64,000 nt of DNA, taken from positions 1 through 64,000 of the forward strand of contig JABTUC010000007.1 of NCBI GenBank assembly GCA_015075545.1, written 5' to 3'. The notes below the pieces were generated by a model that was not told where the DNA came from, did not search any database, and worked only from the letters and a program-made list of their open reading frames with translations. The translations under genes were made by a program, and so were the position numbers. This stretch comes from Ideonella sp. (GTDB lineage Bacteria; Pseudomonadota; Gammaproteobacteria; Burkholderiales; Burkholderiaceae_C). Positions 8,461 through 16,917 of this stretch are shown piece after piece (the first letter of the stretch is position 1; each line of letters opens with the position of its first letter).

Positions 8461-11117
8461 TCGGACGCATGGAGCACGGCGCCGTGGACGCCGAAGCCTG
8501 GTTCGCACGCCGCGGCTGGCAGCCGTTCGCGTTCCAGCGCGAGGTGTGGGCCGCCATGGCCGCCGGCCGCAGCGGCCTGCTGCACGCCACCACCGGCAGC
8601 GGCAAGACCTACGCGGTGTGGCTCGGCGCGCTGGCGCGCGCCGCTCGAGCAAATGCGGCTCCGCCGCTTTGCTCGAACCCCCGCGGGGGGCGGGGGCCAC
8701 CGGCCCGACCCTGGGGGTGCTCGGAGCTCGGCAACGCCGTCGTCGAACACGACAGCGCCCGCCCCCGCTCGGAGGGGGCGGGTCGGGGTGGGGGAGCGAA
8801 AAGTTCGGCTGCGTCAGCCAGTGGACCGCAGGTCCTCTGGCTGACGCCGATGCGTGCGCTGGCCGCCGACACGCAGCGCGCGCTCGAGCTGCCGCTGCCC
8901 GAACTGGCGCCGCACTGGAGCGTGGGCCTGCGCACCGGCGACACCTCGGCGGCCGAGCGCGCGCGGCAGCAGCGCAGGCTGCCCACCGCGCTGGTGACCA
9001 CGCCCGAGTCGTTCACGCTGCTGCTGACGCGCGCCGACGCGCGCGAGCGGTTCGCCGGCGTGCAGACGGTGATCGTCGACGAGTGGCACGAGCTGGTGGG
9101 CAACAAGCGCGGCGTGCAGGTGCAGCTCGCGCTGGCACGGCTGCGGCGCTGGAACCCGCGGCTGGTGGTGTGGGGCCTGTCGGCGACGCTCGGCAACCTG
9201 GCCGACGCGATGCGGATGCTGCTGGCGCACGACGAGGGCGTGCTGGTGCAGGGCAAGATCGACAAGCCGCTGGTGGTCGACACGCTGCTGCCCGCCGACC
9301 CCGGGCGCTTCTCGTGGGGCGGCCACCTCGGCGCGCAGATGGAAGACCCGGTGGTGCGCGAGATCGAGCGCAGCGGCACGACGCTGGTGTTCACCAACGT
9401 GCGCTCGCAGGCCGAGATCTGGTACCAGATGCTGCTGCGCTCGCGCCCCGAGTGGGCCGGCCAGATCGCGCTGCACCACGGTTCGCTCGACAAGGAGGTG
9501 CGCGCCTGGGTCGAACAGGGCCTGAAGGCCGGCACCTTGAAGGCGGTGGTCGCCACCTCGTCGCTCGACCTCGGCGTCGACTTCCTGCCGGTGGAGCGCG
9601 TGCTGCAGATCGGCTCGGCCAAGGGCGTCGCGCGCCTGCTGCAACGCGCCGGCCGCTCGGGGCATCAGCCCGGGCGCGCCAGCCGCATCACGCTGGTGCC
9701 GACCCACACGCTCGAGCTGGTCGAGGCGGTGGCGGCGCGGCGCGCCGTGGCCGCCGGCCGCGTCGAGCCGCGCTTCGCACCCGACAAGCCGCTCGACGTG
9801 CTGGTGCAGCACCTGGTGAGCATCGCGCTCGGCGGCGGCTTCGTCGCCGACGGGCTGTTCGACGAGGTGCGCAGCGCCTGGAGCTACCGCGACCTGGCGC
9901 GCGAGGAGTTTCAGTGGGCGCTCGACTTCGTCACCCGCGGCGGTTCGAGCCTGAAGGCTTACCCCGAGTACCACCGCGTCGTGCGCGGCGACGACGGCGT
10001 GTACCGCGTGAGCGATCGCGGCATCGCGCTGCGGCACCGGCTGCAGGTGGGCACCATCGTCGCCGAGGCGTCGATGCTGGTGAAGTGGCTCACGGGCGGC
10101 ACCCTCGGGCAGATCGAAGAGGGTTTCATCGCACGTCTCAACAAGGGCGACCACTTCGTGTTCGCCGGCCGCGTGCTCGAGTACGTGCGCACGCAGGACA
10201 TGATCGCCTACGTGCGCAAGGCCAGCCGCAAGAGCGGCATCGTGCCGGCGTGGGCGGGCAGCAAGATGTCGCTCTCGAGCGAGCTGGCCGACGCCACGCT
10301 GCAGGCGCTGCAGTCGGCGCGCCAGGGCGACTTCTTCGAGCCCGAGCTGCAGGCCGCGCAGCCGATGCTGCAGGCGCAATCGCGGCTGTCGAAGCTGCCG
10401 ACGCCGGGCACCTTGCTGATCGAGCAGCACCGCTCGAAGGAAGGCCACCACGTGTTCGTGTACCCGTTCGCCGGCCGTACCGTGCACCTCGGGTTGGCCA
10501 GCTTGCTGGCATGGCGGCTGTCGCGCCGGCAGCCCAACACCTTCAGCATGAGCTTCAACGACTACGGCTTCGAGCTGCTCGCCGCCGAGCCGATCGAGAT
10601 GCGCGCGCTGCTCGACGGCAGCGCGTTCGACGACGCCGAGCTGCTGCACGACGTGCTGGCCAGCCTGAACAGCAGCGAGCTGGCGCTGCGGCGGTTTCGC
10701 GAGATCGCGCGCGTCGCAGGGCTGGTGTTCACCGGCTACCCCGGTGCCCCCAAGAGCACCAAGCAACTGCAGGCCAGCTCGAGCCTGTTCTACGAGGTGT
10801 TCCGCAAGTACGACCCGGGCAACAAGCTGCTCGACCAGGCCGACGCCGAGGTGCTGGCGCAAGAGCTCGACCTGCGCCGCCTGCGCGGCGGCCTGAAGCG
10901 CATGCGAGCGCAGCAGGTCGAGGCGGTGACGCTGCGCGTGCCCAGCCCGTTCGCGCTGGCGCTGATGGTCGAGCGCTTCCGCGAGGAGCTGTCTACTGAG
11001 AAGCTTGCTGACCGGCTGGCGCGCATCCTGAAGGATGCGAACGACGAGATTGATGCACCGAGCGCCGAACCCGCGCCGCGCGTGCGTCGCGCATCGCGGC
11101 GCAGAGTCGGCACGTGA
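8457..11117 (+). CDS. Ligase-associated DEXH-box (Lhr-type) helicase with an in-frame insertion
   Basis: Superfamily 2 helicase of the ligase-associated Lhr-core type, 886 residues where relatives have about 820. Seen: Walker A GSGKT at residues 47-51, motif Ia [13 protein letters not shown] box at 208-211, motif III LSATLG, and motif [13 protein letters not shown] near residue 395, followed by the winged-helix and Lhr C-terminal region. ATG 8457 overlaps the DUF429 stop. About 62 residues (near 62-123) between the Walker A helix and motif Ia have no counterpart in the family and are encoded by palindromic repeats. The DNA ligase, nuclease and phosphoesterase that give the family its name are not in this window. 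The helicase motifs are intact, so it is probably functional. Confidence 0.93.
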   Translation: MIGRMEHGAVDAEAWFARRGWQPFAFQREVWAAMAAGRSGLLHATTGSGKTYAVWLGALARAARANAAPPLCSNPRGGRGPPARPWGCSELGNAVVEHDSARPRSEGAGRGGGAKSSAASASGPQVLWLTPMRALAADTQRALELPLPELAPHWSVGLRTGDTSAAERARQQRRLPTALVTTPESFTLLLTRADARERFAGVQTVIVDEWHELVGNKRGVQVQLALARLRRWNPRLVVWGLSATLGNLADAMRMLLAHDEGVLVQGKIDKPLVVDTLLPADPGRFSWGGHLGAQMEDPVVREIERSGTTLVFTNVRSQAEIWYQMLLRSRPEWAGQIALHHGSLDKEVRAWVEQGLKAGTLKAVVATSSLDLGVDFLPVERVLQIGSAKGVARLLQRAGRSGHQPGRASRITLVPTHTLELVEAVAARRAVAAGRVEPRFAPDKPLDVLVQHLVSIALGGGFVADGLFDEVRSAWSYRDLAREEFQWALDFVTRGGSSLKAYPEYHRVVRGDDGVYRVSDRGIALRHRLQVGTIVAEASMLVKWLTGGTLGQIEEGFIARLNKGDHFVFAGRVLEYVRTQDMIAYVRKASRKSGIVPAWAGSKMSLSSELADATLQALQSARQGDFFEPELQAAQPMLQAQSRLSKLPTPGTLLIEQHRSKEGHHVFVYPFAGRTVHLGLASLLAWRLSRRQPNTFSMSFNDYGFELLAAEPIEMRALLDGSAFDDAELLHDVLASLNSSELALRRFREIARVAGLVFTGYPGAPKSTKQLQASSSLFYEVFRKYDPGNKLLDQADAEVLAQELDLRRLRGGLKRMRAQQVEAVTLRVPSPFALALMVERFREELSTEKLADRLARILKDANDEIDAPSAEPAPRVRRASRRRVGT
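8640..8847. repeat. Palindromic repeat block inserted in frame in the helicase gene
   Basis: Three perfect hairpins sit in one stretch of coding sequence: arms 8645-8653/8668-8676 (TCGAGCAAA), 8758-8766/8774-8782 (CCCGCCCCC), and 8811-8821/8837-8847 (GCGTCAGCCAG) enclosing a second stem 8823-8827/8831-8835. The foreign part is about 8640-8826. The right arm of the last hairpin is the ancestral helicase sequence coding for the WLTP motif, so the left arm is an inverted copy of it. Confidence 0.75.
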
Positions 11118-11207
11118 GCTGGTGCGTGAGGCTGGTGCGCCGTCGACGGCTCCGCGCCGCAGTACGATGGCAATTCCCCCGAGCCCACGCTGCGCGGAGG
11201 CCCGACG

Positions 11208-11681
11208 ATGCTCGACCCATTGCCCCCGCCGCCGCCGCTGCTGCCGATGATGCAGATCCGCTGCGAGGTCGGCCCGCTGGTGAGCCTGGGCGTGGCCAAG
11301 CACGGCGAGCGGCGCTACGTTGCGCTGGGCGGCGGCACGGTCAGCGGCCCGGAGTTGAACGGCACGCTGGTCGAAGGCGGCGTCGATTGGCAGATCCGGC
11401 GCAACGACGACGTGCTGGAGATCGCCGCGCACTACGTGATCCGCGCCGACGACGGCGGCCTGATCGAGGTGCAGAGCGACGGCCTGCGCCACGGACCGCC
11501 CGAGGTGATGGCGCGGCTGGCCCGCGGCGAGACGGTGCCGCGCGATCAGTACTTCTTTCGCACTGTGATGCGCTTCACCACCGGCGCGCCGCGCTGGCTG
11601 CACTTGAACAAGGTGCTCGCGCTGGCGGTCGGCGAACGCGAGGCAAAGCTGGTGAAGCTGGACGTCTACCGCCTCACCTGA
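11208..11681 (+). CDS. DUF3237 family protein
   Basis: A 157-residue cytoplasmic protein of the DUF3237 family, small beta-barrel proteins of unknown function. The family is recognised from GGTVSGPELNGTLVEGGVDW, the IEVQSDGLRHGPPEV segment and YFFRTVMRFTTGAPRWLHLNK near the C-terminus. ATG 11208 is preceded by GGAGG at 11196-11200, and a TACGAT hexamer at 11163-11168 is a reasonable -10. It lies 90 bases after the helicase and converges with a MetE-like gene. Confidence 0.88.
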   Translation: MLDPLPPPPPLLPMMQIRCEVGPLVSLGVAKHGERRYVALGGGTVSGPELNGTLVEGGVDWQIRRNDDVLEIAAHYVIRADDGGLIEVQSDGLRHGPPEVMARLARGETVPRDQYFFRTVMRFTTGAPRWLHLNKVLALAVGEREAKLVKLDVYRLT

Positions 11682-11733
11682 GCGGGCACCGAGGGCGGCC
11701 TGCGGCGCCTGGGCCTGCGTGCAGCCCGCTCAG
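11678..11733. terminator. Bidirectional hairpin whose arms contain both stop codons
   Basis: CTGAGCGGGC (11678-11687) pairs perfectly with GCCCGCTCAG (11724-11733) around a 36-nt GC-rich loop. The TGA of the DUF3237 gene lies in the left arm and the stop of the convergent MetE-like gene in the right arm. No T-run. Confidence 0.5.
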
Positions 11734-12830
11734 CCCCACACCTCGTGCGCCACCTCGACCACGCGTTCGAGCTTGCGCCACTGATCGTCCGCCGACAGCG
11801 CATTGCCGTGGTGCGTGCTCGAGAAGCCGCATTGCGGCGACAGGCACAGGCGCTCCAGCGGCAGCGCCTTGGCGGCCTCGTCGATGCGGCGCTTCAGCGC
11901 ATCCCTGGATTCCAGCGCGCCGACCTTGGTGGTGACCAGCCCGAGCACCACCTTCTTGCCCTTGTCGCCGCTGTCGTGCAGCACGTGCAGCGGCTCGAAG
12001 CCGCCGGCGCGCTCGCTGTCGAACTCCATGAAGTAGCCGTCGACGCGGGTCGAGAACATCGCCTCGACCACCGGCTCGTAGCCGCCCTGCGCGACCCACG
12101 CGCTCTTGAAGTTGCCGCGGCAGGTGTGGATCGTCACGCGCAGGTCGTCGGGCTTGCCGGCCAGCGCGGCGTTGATGGCGTCGGCGTAGGTGCGCGGCAG
12201 CAGCGCCGGGTCGTCGCCGTTGGCGCGGCAATTGGCCTGGATCTTCGCGTCGCACAGGTAGGCGAAGGTGATGTCGTCGAGCTGCAGGTAGCGGCAGCCG
12301 GCGTCGTACAGGTGGCCGATGGCAGCGCGGTAGGCCGCTGCCACGTCGGCCCAGAACTCGGCCAGATCGGGGTAGGCCTGCTGCGAGATCGCGGCGCGGC
12401 CGCCGCGCAGGTGCAGCATCGACGGCGAAGGAATCGTCATCTTCGGCGTGCCCGTGGTCACCGACTTCAGGAACGCGAAGTCGCTGGCCATGATCGGCTT
12501 GCTGCAGGCGACCTTGCCGGTGACCGCGGCGATCGGCGGCTGCTCGCTCCCCTCGGCGTTGAACTTCGCGCCGGGGTTCTCTTGCAGCACGACGCCGTCG
12601 AGCCGCGACAGGAAGTCGAGGTGCCACCAGTCGCGGCGGAACTCGCCGTCGGTGATGCCCTGCAGGCCGATGTCCTGCTGCCGGCGCACGGCGTCGCGGA
12701 CGGCGCGGTCCTCGATGGCGGCCAACTCGCCGGCTGCGAGTTGCCCCGCCTTGAAGCGGCGCCGGGCCTGGGCCAGATCGGCGGGACGCAGCAGGCTGCC
12801 GACCTGGTCGGCGCGGAAGGGGGCGTTCAT
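11730..12830 (-). CDS. MetE-like (cobalamin-independent methionine synthase C-terminal) methyltransferase
   Basis: A 366-residue protein matching only the catalytic C-terminal barrel of cobalamin-independent methionine synthase, like archaeal and short bacterial MetE-type proteins. It starts RADQVGSLLRP and has GEFRRDWWHLDFL, YLQLDDITFAYLCD, IHTCRGN (near 234-238) and SPQCGF (near 331), so the zinc ligands His/Cys and Cys appear present. ATG 12830 has GAAGGA at a good distance; ATG 12836 is too close to that site. It lies 80 bases downstream of a TRAP transporter operon on the same strand. The true methyl donor and acceptor are unknown, and homocysteine is not certain. Confidence 0.85.
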   Translation of the reverse strand: MNAPFRADQVGSLLRPADLAQARRRFKAGQLAAGELAAIEDRAVRDAVRRQQDIGLQGITDGEFRRDWWHLDFLSRLDGVVLQENPGAKFNAEGSEQPPIAAVTGKVACSKPIMASDFAFLKSVTTGTPKMTIPSPSMLHLRGGRAAISQQAYPDLAEFWADVAAAYRAAIGHLYDAGCRYLQLDDITFAYLCDAKIQANCRANGDDPALLPRTYADAINAALAGKPDDLRVTIHTCRGNFKSAWVAQGGYEPVVEAMFSTRVDGYFMEFDSERAGGFEPLHVLHDSGDKGKKVVLGLVTTKVGALESRDALKRRIDEAAKALPLERLCLSPQCGFSSTHHGNALSADDQWRKLERVVEVAHEVWG

Positions 12831-12910
12831 CGGCATGTCCTTCGGGCGAGAGCGTTCGCGCGCTTTGGTGCCGGGAGTGTGCGCTCCGGCTTCGCGCGAA
12901 TGCGGCGAGC

Positions 12911-14212
12911 TTACATGTGCGCCGGCAGGAAGGTCGCGATGATCGGAAACGCGACCAGGACCACCAGCCGCAGGATATCGGTGAGCACGAACGGCGCGAC
13001 GCCGTAGAAGATGGTCGACAGCTTGACGTCGCGCACGACGCTCTTGATGACGAACACGTTCATCCCCACCGGCGGGTGGATCAGCCCCAGCTCGACGGTG
13101 ACGACGACGATCACGCCGAACCAGATCGGGTCGAAGCCGAGCTGCGTGATGATCGGGAAGATGATCGGCACCGTCAGGATGATCATCGCCATCGCGTCCA
13201 TGATGCAGCCCAGCAGCAGGTACATCAGCAGGATCAGCGCCAGCACCTCGTACTTGCCCAGGCCGAGCCCGGTGAGCCAGGTGGTCAGCGCCTGCGGCGT
13301 CTGGGTCACGGTCAGGAAGTAGCCGAACAGCAGCGCGCCGATCAGGATCGTGAACACCGCGGCGGTGGTGCGCAGCGATTCGATCAGGCTGCGCATGAAC
13401 TGCTCGCGGCTGAGCTTGCGCCGGACGACGCCGATGACGAAGGCGCCGGCCGCGCCCATGCCGCCAGCCTCGGTGGCGGTGAACAGGCCGCCGTACAGGC
13501 CGCCGATGATGAACACGAACAGCAGCGCCACCGCCCACACGTCGCGCAACGCGGCCAGGCGCTCGCCCCAGCCGTGGCGCGTGCCGGCGGGCAGGAACTG
13601 CGGGCGCACGAAGCCGATCAGGTTGATGGTGGCGATGTACATCGCCACCGCGACGATGCCGGGCAGGATGCCGGCGATGAACAGCTTGCCGATGTCCTGC
13701 TCGGTGATCAGGCCGTAGACGGCGAGCACGGTGGAAGGCGGGATCATGATGCCGAGCGACCCGCCGGCGGCGATCACCCCAGTGGAGAAGCTCTGCGGGT
13801 AGCCGTAGCGCCGCATCTCGGGGTAGGCCACCGACGAGAAGGTGGCGGCGGTGGCCACCGACGAGCCGCAGATGGCCGCGAAGCCGCCGCAGGCGGCGAT
13901 GGTGGCGATGCCCAACCCGCCCTTGAAGTGGCCGACGAAGGCGTTCGAAACGCGAAACAGCTCGCGGCTCATGCCGGAGGCCGACGCGAACGCGCCCATC
14001 AGCAGGAACAGCGGGATCACCGCGAACTGCAGGTCGGCCACGGTGCGGATCGGCGACTGCGCGAGCAGCGCCAGCGCGGAGTCGAAGTCTTGCGTCATGA
14101 AACCGAAACCCGCGATGCCGATCACGCCCATCGCGATGCCCACCGGCACGCGCAGCAGCATCAGCACGAACAGCGCGACGAAGCCGCCGACGGCGATCGT
14201 GTGGTTGCTCAT
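12911..14212 (-). CDS. dctM: TRAP transporter large permease
   Basis: Large membrane subunit of a tripartite ATP-independent periplasmic transporter, 433 residues with about 12 predicted membrane segments, the normal size. Features include RVPVGIAMGVIG near the N-terminus, the conserved LFLLMGAFASASGMSRELF stretch, GSLGIMIPPSTVLAVYG, and GLIHPPVGMNVFVIKSV near the C-terminus. It takes up a carboxylate-type solute using a sodium gradient together with the Q and P subunits. ATG 14212 is 10 bases after the Q-subunit stop. Confidence 0.94.
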   Translation of the reverse strand: MSNHTIAVGGFVALFVLMLLRVPVGIAMGVIGIAGFGFMTQDFDSALALLAQSPIRTVADLQFAVIPLFLLMGAFASASGMSRELFRVSNAFVGHFKGGLGIATIAACGGFAAICGSSVATAATFSSVAYPEMRRYGYPQSFSTGVIAAGGSLGIMIPPSTVLAVYGLITEQDIGKLFIAGILPGIVAVAMYIATINLIGFVRPQFLPAGTRHGWGERLAALRDVWAVALLFVFIIGGLYGGLFTATEAGGMGAAGAFVIGVVRRKLSREQFMRSLIESLRTTAAVFTILIGALLFGYFLTVTQTPQALTTWLTGLGLGKYEVLALILLMYLLLGCIMDAMAMIILTVPIIFPIITQLGFDPIWFGVIVVVTVELGLIHPPVGMNVFVIKSVVRDVKLSTIFYGVAPFVLTDILRLVVLVAFPIIATFLPAHM

Positions 14213-14222
14213 GCGCTGCGGG

Positions 14223-14741
14223 TCACTCGAGGTCGAGCGGCTTGGCGGCAGTCTCGACGGCGCCCGGGCGCAGCGCCAGGCGATAGACGCGCAGCGCGAG
14301 CAGCAGCACCGCGGCGGCCAGGCCGAGCCATGCCAGCAGGTAGTAGATCCACACCGGCTGGCGCAGGTCGAAGGTGAGCAGGTGGTCGGCGCGCGTGTCG
14401 AACACCTTGTGCCACATCATGAAGGCGAACACCGCCATCGCCAGCAGCGTCACGAGGTTGGAGAAGACGTCGAGCGCGCGCCGCGCGCGCGGGCCGAGCG
14501 CGCCCCACAGCAGGTCGACCGTGATGTGCTCGCCCCGGTACCCGGTGCCGGCCATGCCCCAGAAGATGAGGATGGCCAGCAGCAGGCGGCTGATGTCGTA
14601 GGTGTCGGGAATCGCCCAGGCGAACAGATAGCGCAGGATCACCGACACGAAGGTGAGCGCGCCGACCGCGGCGAGAAAACACGCCGCAGTCACCTCGATC
14701 GCGTCGACGGCGCGGTCGACGCGCGTTGCCGCGGACGCCAT
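14223..14741 (-). CDS. dctQ: TRAP transporter small permease
   Basis: Small membrane subunit of the TRAP system, 172 residues with four predicted membrane segments. The family is seen in VSVILRYLFAW, DTYDISRLLLAILIFWG and the GYRGEHITVDLLWGALGPRAR loop. It bridges the binding protein and the large permease. ATG 14741 is two bases after the binding-protein stop (14744), indicating translational coupling. Confidence 0.92.
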   Translation of the reverse strand: MASAATRVDRAVDAIEVTAACFLAAVGALTFVSVILRYLFAWAIPDTYDISRLLLAILIFWGMAGTGYRGEHITVDLLWGALGPRARRALDVFSNLVTLLAMAVFAFMMWHKVFDTRADHLLTFDLRQPVWIYYLLAWLGLAAAVLLLALRVYRLALRPGAVETAAKPLDLE

Positions 14742-14743
14742 CG

Positions 14744-15787
14744 TCACTTGGCGGCGGAGTCGAACCTGTTCAGGCTGTCGACCAGCTCCTTCATGATGAC
14801 GTCGGGGTTGCCGCCGACCTTGCGCACGTTGTCGGCCCAGGTCTTGTGCAGCGGCTGCGCGGCCTGCTTCCACAGCCTGGTCTGCTCGGACGAGATCGGG
14901 TAGACCTCGTGGCCGGGCTCGGCCGCGAGCTTGGCGATGCCCGCGTGCTCGAAGTCGGCCCACGGCCCGGCCACCCGGCCCGCCCACTCGTTGGTGCAGT
15001 GGTCGTCGATGACCTTCTTCTGCCTCGCCGACATGCGGTTGTACTTTGCCTTGTTGAACACGAACGCGAACGTCGTGGTGTAGAGGGGCGCGTCCATGTG
15101 GTACTTGGTGACCTTGTCGATGCCGAACAGGATCACCGAGCCCCACGGGAAGGTGACGGCGTCGGCGACGCCCTTTTCGATCACGTCGCGCACCTCGGGC
15201 GCCGAGGCCTGCACGTTGGTGCCGCCGAGCATGGTGACGAAGGTGGCCATCGTGGCGTGCGCCGGGCGGATCTTCATGCCCTTGATGTCGTCGGGCACCA
15301 TGATCTTCTTGACGCGCGAATGGAAGCTGCCCGGGTCGTGCACGAAGCCGAGACAGAACTTGACGTCCTTCATCTCCTGCGCGGCGTACTTGCGGTACCA
15401 GGCGTCGAGCGCCTGCGAGCCGCCCTTGGCGTTGGCGATCAGGAACGGCAACTCGCCGGCGGCGATGATCGGGAAGCGCCCCGGCTGATAGCCCGGGTTG
15501 ACGTAGGTGAGGTCGGCGATGCCGTCGCGCGCCATGTCGTAGTGATCGAACGCCTTGCCCAGTTGCTGCGACGGATAAATCTTCGACTTGATGGTGCCGT
15601 TGGAATCCTTCTCGACCGATGCGGCCCAGTCCTCGAGCGCCTTCTGCAACGGGTGCGCCGGCGGCACCCAGTGCGCGATCTTGAGGTTGAAGGTCTCCTC
15701 CTGGGCCTGCAGCGGCGACGTGGTGCACGCGAGGAGGGCGAACGTGGCCAGCATGGCACGCCAAATCGCCAGAGGGCAAACCTTCAT
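14744..15787 (-). CDS. dctP: TRAP transporter substrate-binding protein
   Basis: Periplasmic binding protein of the DctP family, 347 residues. The signal peptide ends around SPLQAQ. Family segments include IAHWVPPAHPLQKALEDWA, YPSQQLGKAFDHYDMARDG and IKGMKIRPAHATMATFV, which holds the arginine expected to clamp a substrate carboxylate. ATG 15787 is preceded by GGAG, eight bases upstream. It is the first gene of the P-Q-M operon. The MetE-like gene downstream may share the mRNA. Ligand identity cannot be read from sequence. Confidence 0.93.
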   Translation of the reverse strand: MKVCPLAIWRAMLATFALLACTTSPLQAQEETFNLKIAHWVPPAHPLQKALEDWAASVEKDSNGTIKSKIYPSQQLGKAFDHYDMARDGIADLTYVNPGYQPGRFPIIAAGELPFLIANAKGGSQALDAWYRKYAAQEMKDVKFCLGFVHDPGSFHSRVKKIMVPDDIKGMKIRPAHATMATFVTMLGGTNVQASAPEVRDVIEKGVADAVTFPWGSVILFGIDKVTKYHMDAPLYTTTFAFVFNKAKYNRMSARQKKVIDDHCTNEWAGRVAGPWADFEHAGIAKLAAEPGHEVYPISSEQTRLWKQAAQPLHKTWADNVRKVGGNPDVIMKELVDSLNRFDSAAK

Positions 15788-15946
15788 TTCGTGGTCTCCT
15801 TGTCTCGTGGTCGGTGAGCGGCGAGCGTGTGTCTTGCCCGATTGCAGCACGCAGCGGCGTCCATCCTGAATGGTGCGAACCCCGAGATCGCCTGCGTCGC
15901 ACGCGCTGGAGCAGCGCCTGTCGCGGGTCCGGCACGCAGCGCGGCG

Positions 15947-15952
15947 CAGAAT
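15947..15952 (+). promoter_or_regulatory. -10-like hexamer before a short leaderless frame
   Basis: CAGAAT starts 12 bases before ATG 15959 with no ribosome site between, the same geometry as at 7615, 16439 and 49158. Confidence 0.35.
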
Positions 15953-15958
15953 CGACGC

Positions 15959-16024
15959 ATGAGTCTCGTCCGGACGAAGTGGTCGGCGCCGCAGCGGCGG
16001 CTGGTGATCGCGGCCGCCTCATGA
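15959..16024 (+). CDS. 21-residue upstream reading frame coupled to the YkvA-type gene
   Basis: A short frame starting MSLVRTKWSAPQRRL whose TGA (16022-16024) overlaps the ATG of the next gene in an ATGA arrangement. A -10-like CAGAAT lies 12 bases before its ATG. The following gene has no ribosome site of its own, so ribosomes terminating here could reinitiate there. No homology is claimed. It may be a leader peptide or simply a chance frame. Confidence 0.35.
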   Translation: MSLVRTKWSAPQRRLVIAAAS

Positions 16025-16428
16025 GCCGCTGGGGCAAGCTGCTGCGTCGCGCCAACACCGCGCGGCTGGCGACCAATCTGCTGGCGCTGTGGAAGCTGTT
16101 TCGCCACCCCGAGACGCCGCGGCTCGCCAAGGCGGTGGCACTGCTGGTGCTCGCCTATGCGCTGAGCCCGATCGACCTCATCCCCGACTTCGTGCCGGTG
16201 CTCGGCCTGCTCGACGACGTGATCCTGCTGCCGCTGGGCATCGCGCTGGCGGTCAAGCTGACGCCGCCCCACCTGTGGCAGGCGCGACTGGCCGAGGCCG
16301 AGCACAGCGCCGACGAGCTGCCGCGGCTGCTGTGGGGCGCGGCGATCGTGCTGCTGATCTGGCTCGTAATCGTGACGTTGCTCGCATGGTGGGTCGTGTC
16401 ACAGGTGGTATCGGGTCTCGTGATCTGA
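16021..16428 (+). CDS. DUF1232 (YkvA-type) membrane protein
   Basis: A 135-residue inner-membrane protein. The DUF1232 core is clear in ALLVLAYALSPIDLIPDFVP followed by VLGLLDDVILLPLGIALAVK, and a second hydrophobic stretch lies at the C-terminus. The function of the family is unknown. ATG 16021 overlaps the stop of a 21-residue upstream frame and has no separate ribosome site. The next gene starts 22 bases after its stop but has its own -10-like element. Confidence 0.85.
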   Translation: MSRWGKLLRRANTARLATNLLALWKLFRHPETPRLAKAVALLVLAYALSPIDLIPDFVPVLGLLDDVILLPLGIALAVKLTPPHLWQARLAEAEHSADELPRLLWGAAIVLLIWLVIVTLLAWWVVSQVVSGLVI

Positions 16429-16438
16429 ACGCGATCGC

Positions 16439-16444
16439 TACGAT
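16439..16444 (+). promoter_or_regulatory. -10-like hexamer for a leaderless transcript
   Basis: TACGAT begins 12 bases before the GTG at 16451, with no ribosome site. Consistent with a leaderless mRNA. Confidence 0.4.
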
Positions 16445-16450
16445 GTCCGG

Positions 16451-16801
16451 GTGCTGCGAGCCCTCAACTCCGCGCTGTGTCTGGCGATGCTCGTGCTGGC
16501 CGTCGCCCAGGTCGGCAGGCCCGAATGGTGGCTGTGGGTCGTTGCCTTCCTGGTGCCGGCGTTCTGGGCCTTCATGGCCGGCTTCCGGCATCGCGCGTTC
16601 CGCGCAGTGCGCTGGCTCGGCTGGCTGTGGGGCTGTGTGGCGCTGTGGGTCGCGCTGCTGTGGCAACACTGGCCGCAGACCGCGGGCTTCTGGCGCACCG
16701 AGGTGTGGGCACAAGACGCGGCCGCGCGCACGGGCCTTTCGCTGATGGCCGCGCTCGCTGTGCTGGCGGTGGCGCTCTACACCGCATACCACCGGCGCTG
16801 A
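16451..16801 (+). CDS. Small membrane protein, possibly TMEM220-like
   Basis: A 116-residue hydrophobic protein with four predicted membrane segments (near residues 3-20, 26-45, 52-70 and 93-112). The N-terminal pattern LNSALCLAMLVLAVAQ plus RPEWWLWVVAFLVPAFWAF resembles TMEM220-family proteins, but I hold that loosely. The GTG start fits the -10-like TACGAT at 16439. No functional link to the chromate operon downstream is evident. Confidence 0.6.
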   Translation: MLRALNSALCLAMLVLAVAQVGRPEWWLWVVAFLVPAFWAFMAGFRHRAFRAVRWLGWLWGCVALWVALLWQHWPQTAGFWRTEVWAQDAAARTGLSLMAALAVLAVALYTAYHRR

Positions 16802-16877
16802 CGCGCCCGCACACCGCAGGCCGCCCGGGCTTCCCGGGGCCCGGCCGTGTTCGCCCTTCGGCGAATCCAAGAAAATG

Positions 16878-16913
16878 TTGTAGCGTATAGAACTTTTTGT
16901 AGTGTATTCTACA
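16878..16913 (+). promoter_or_regulatory. Tandem operator/promoter candidate of the chromate operon
   Basis: TTGTAGCGTAT (16878-16888) and TTGTAGTGTAT (16897-16907) are direct repeats 19 bases apart with one mismatch. The second is part of the inverted repeat TGTAG-N6-CTACA (16898-16913). The region is markedly AT-rich. TATTCT at 16905-16910 lies 13 bases before the chrB ATG and could be the -10 of a leaderless transcript overlapped by the operator. ChrB-type proteins are known chromate-responsive regulators, so autoregulation is a natural inference. Confidence 0.5.
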
Positions 16914-16917
16914 TGCC

